DNA of 64,000 bases from JBGPQJ01 sp963829485 (GTDB taxonomy: Bacteria; Chloroflexota; Anaerolineae; Anaerolineales; Villigracilaceae), in the NCBI GenBank assembly GCA_963829485.1, contig CAWHIK010000007.1, forward strand, positions 1 to 64,000. Reading direction: 5' to 3'. Positions 62,511 to 64,000 of this stretch are shown in pieces. Each line of letters opens with the position of its first letter. The first letter of the stretch is position 1. The translations under genes were made by a program, and so were the position numbers. A model generated the notes under the pieces. The model ran no database searches, had not been told where the DNA came from, and saw only the letters and a program-made list of their open reading frames with translations.

Positions 62511-63788
62511 CTAGGCTTCCAGCTCCGTCTTTTCGGGAAGCGGCTCGTCGTCTTCGACCGGCTTGTCGATCTTGAACTTGAGCCAGACCGGGATGATGGA
62601 AAGCAGGCAGACGATGGCGGTGATGGCAAACGGCACGCGCGGATCATAGTTCTCCCACATCATGGCGCCGATGTACGGCGCGGGCAGTGACAATAATCCG
62701 ACGCTGGTACTGAAAAGCCCGAAAGCCACACCTCGCAACCGGCGGGGAACCGCCTTGCTGATCAACGATTGGTAAGACGGCGTCATCAGCCCCACACCGG
62801 TGCCGGCGATCGCCCAGCCTAAGGCTGCAACCCAGAATCCGTAATCGGTCAACAGCGCCAGCATGCCGATCGAGATGAACATCAGAAAGAATCCCAGCGA
62901 TATCCCCACCCGCTCGCCTTTCTTGTCCGAGAGAATGCCGGCCGGAACCATGATCAGCATCATGAAGATTCCGAAGATGCTGTTCGACCAGCCGATCTGG
63001 GTGGTGGTCATCTCGAAGAAATCCCGCATGTAGATCGGCAGCAGGTCAAAGGACAGGTTGAAGGACATGTCGCGCACACTGTCAGTGACCAGGATCCAGG
63101 TCACCACGCCGCCGGCGGTCAGCAGGGCGAACATCGAGCCGAGGTTGGTTTTCAATCCGGTAAAGGATAACTTCTTAGGCTGCGATTCGGAGCCTTTGGA
63201 GGCCTCCCGCGCCATGAAGATACGGATAATGGTGGCCGACAGATAGAACATGGCTGCGATGAGGATCATGAATTTGTAGCTGCGCGCATCCACCAGCCAG
63301 CCGCCCAGCACCGGACCGACCACCATCACGACGCCGAAGATGGTCTGGGTGATGGCAAAGACCCGTGCCCGATTATGTTCCTCGGAGTGCTCGGCGATGA
63401 AGGCGTCGAAACTTGGTCCAATCAGGGAACCGGTGATGGCTGAGAAGGTCGCAGCCACAATCACCCATTGCCAGGTGGGCGCCAGCAACAGCGCAACATA
63501 GGCAAAGACACCTGCAATGCTGCCGATCGCGATGGCGCGCAGCCTGCCCAGCGAATCGGAGATGTATCCGCCGACGATCTGCAGCGCCAATGGGATGATG
63601 CGCGAGAGGGTGAAGAACAGTCCCACCTGCGCAACGGTTGCATTCAAATCCTGCAGGTAGAGCGGCATGAGCGGCCCGTACATCTGCCCGCCGATGTTCG
63701 CCAGGATCATCGCGACCAGAAACAGGATCAGCCAGTTGTTGAGCAGGCGTGTTTTCTTTTTCGGTTCAGGCGCGGCTTCGGCGGTCAT
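62511..63788 (-). CDS. Major facilitator superfamily transporter
   Basis: 425 aa, twelve helices. Motif A-type loop LQIVGGYISDSLGRLRAIAI (about 70-90) and GPSFDAFIAEHSEEHNRARV in the following loop. Helices 7-12 begin with GGVVTWILVTDSVRDMSFNL. Cytoplasmic ends are charged. A multidrug or sugar-type carrier; no substrate can be named. It precedes the double GNAT genes on the same strand. Confidence 0.85.
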   Translation of the reverse strand: MTAEAAPEPKKKTRLLNNWLILFLVAMILANIGGQMYGPLMPLYLQDLNATVAQVGLFFTLSRIIPLALQIVGGYISDSLGRLRAIAIGSIAGVFAYVALLLAPTWQWVIVAATFSAITGSLIGPSFDAFIAEHSEEHNRARVFAITQTIFGVVMVVGPVLGGWLVDARSYKFMILIAAMFYLSATIIRIFMAREASKGSESQPKKLSFTGLKTNLGSMFALLTAGGVVTWILVTDSVRDMSFNLSFDLLPIYMRDFFEMTTTQIGWSNSIFGIFMMLIMVPAGILSDKKGERVGISLGFFLMFISIGMLALLTDYGFWVAALGWAIAGTGVGLMTPSYQSLISKAVPRRLRGVAFGLFSTSVGLLSLPAPYIGAMMWENYDPRVPFAITAIVCLLSIIPVWLKFKIDKPVEDDEPLPEKTELEA

Positions 63789-63810
63789 GACAATTCTTTC
63801 AGTTGCTAAG

Positions 63811-64000
63811 CTAAGACGGTGTGTATCCGTTCAACCCCAGCCATTCGTCGCGCAGGATGCCCATGCTGACCAGATTCCAGCGGCGCCCGTCGCGGTAGTG
63901 ATAATCGCGGCTGATGCCCTCGATCTTGAAGCCGCATCGCTCATACATGCGGATGGCACGCTCGTTATACTCATAGACCGTCAGCGACAGGCGGTGCAGG
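63811..64000 (-). CDS. GNAT acetyltransferase, RimJ/RimL-like, C-terminal part (cut by window end)
   Basis: 62 residues before the stop at 63811-63813: LSLTVYEYNERAIRMYERCG then FKIEGISRDYHYRDGRRWNL. The N-E-R-A-x-x-M-Y-E-x-x-G-F segment is the C-terminal GNAT hallmark. Its start lies beyond position 64000. Confidence 0.85.
   Translation of the reverse strand, partial: LHRLSLTVYEYNERAIRMYERCGFKIEGISRDYHYRDGRRWNLVSMGILRDEWLGLNGYTPS

Noticed and set aside
1..64000. tRNA, rRNA, insertion sequences or prophage
   Set aside because: None seen: no cloverleaf sequence, transposase, integrase or phage structural gene was recognised on either strand.

Overview
The window looks like chromosomal DNA of an uncultured Chloroflexota bacterium, most likely class Anaerolineae. 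This is inferred from gene content and protein style (PHP-type DnaE with a long Pro-rich C-terminal linker, a DUF6391-like gene beside holA, zinc-ribbon/short-coiled-tail proteins inside a cytochrome c maturation cluster, many small zinc-ribbon proteins, multihaem cytochromes with CX3CH sites), not from any rRNA gene; no rRNA or tRNA gene was seen. About fifteen otherwise intact genes, including indispensable ones such as dnaE, are broken by one-base frame changes, often in pairs that restore the frame. That pattern fits uncorrected long-read assembly error better than gene decay, so these genes are annotated as single CDSs with the break positions noted.

Layout. 1-3.4 kb: an AT-richer accessory stretch of single genes (LamG-like membrane protein, S41 peptidase, small membrane protein, DUF2200) separated by hairpin-rich non-coding DNA and carrying two copies of a 29-nt palindromic repeat that resembles a type I-E CRISPR repeat. 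3.4-11 kb: an RlmI-like methyltransferase, threonine synthase, two real gene remnants (a histidine-kinase N-terminus and a GH16 glycoside hydrolase), an MFS transporter, a crotonase and an AAC(3)-type acetyltransferase; a promoter/leader of about 38 bp is duplicated at 7220 and 9116. 11-30.5 kb: core housekeeping genes (dnaE, holA, surE, sugar-phosphate isomerase, rsmI, ugd, panB-panE) mixed with methyltransferases, HAD hydrolases, a glycosyltransferase and small unknowns.

30.6-51 kb is the most distinctive part: an electron-transfer region. A secreted zinc-ribbon protein and a 7-TM sensor kinase/NarL-type regulator pair lead into an array of ATGGGG boxes spaced exactly 21 bp apart, then a six-gene block: a 43-aa membrane peptide, a two-CW-like Cys protein, an eight-haem membrane cytochrome, a Tat-exported four-cluster ferredoxin, an NrfD-like quinol-interacting membrane protein and (convergent) a ten-haem NapC/NirT-type cytochrome. 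Next to it are a cytochrome b fused to a c-type domain and a nine-haem cytochrome. Together they encode about 28 c-haem sites but no recognisable catalytic (molybdopterin, nitrite or sulfite reductase) subunit. Directly downstream is a cytochrome c maturation (System I) cluster, ccmE / ccmF-ccmH-ccmG-X-Y-ccmA-ccmB-ccmC-ccmD, whose CcmE carries the CXXXY haem-binding variant, so the haem-loading machinery sits beside its probable clients.

51-64 kb: an exported lytic-transglycosylase-like protein, a LysR regulator, a small zinc protein flanked by two related hairpins, a nitroreductase, an ABC exporter, and a minus-strand run of two MFS transporters, four GNAT acetyltransferases (two of them tandem paralogues, one cut by the window end), a HAD hydrolase and a small zinc protein, which looks like a modification/efflux neighbourhood.
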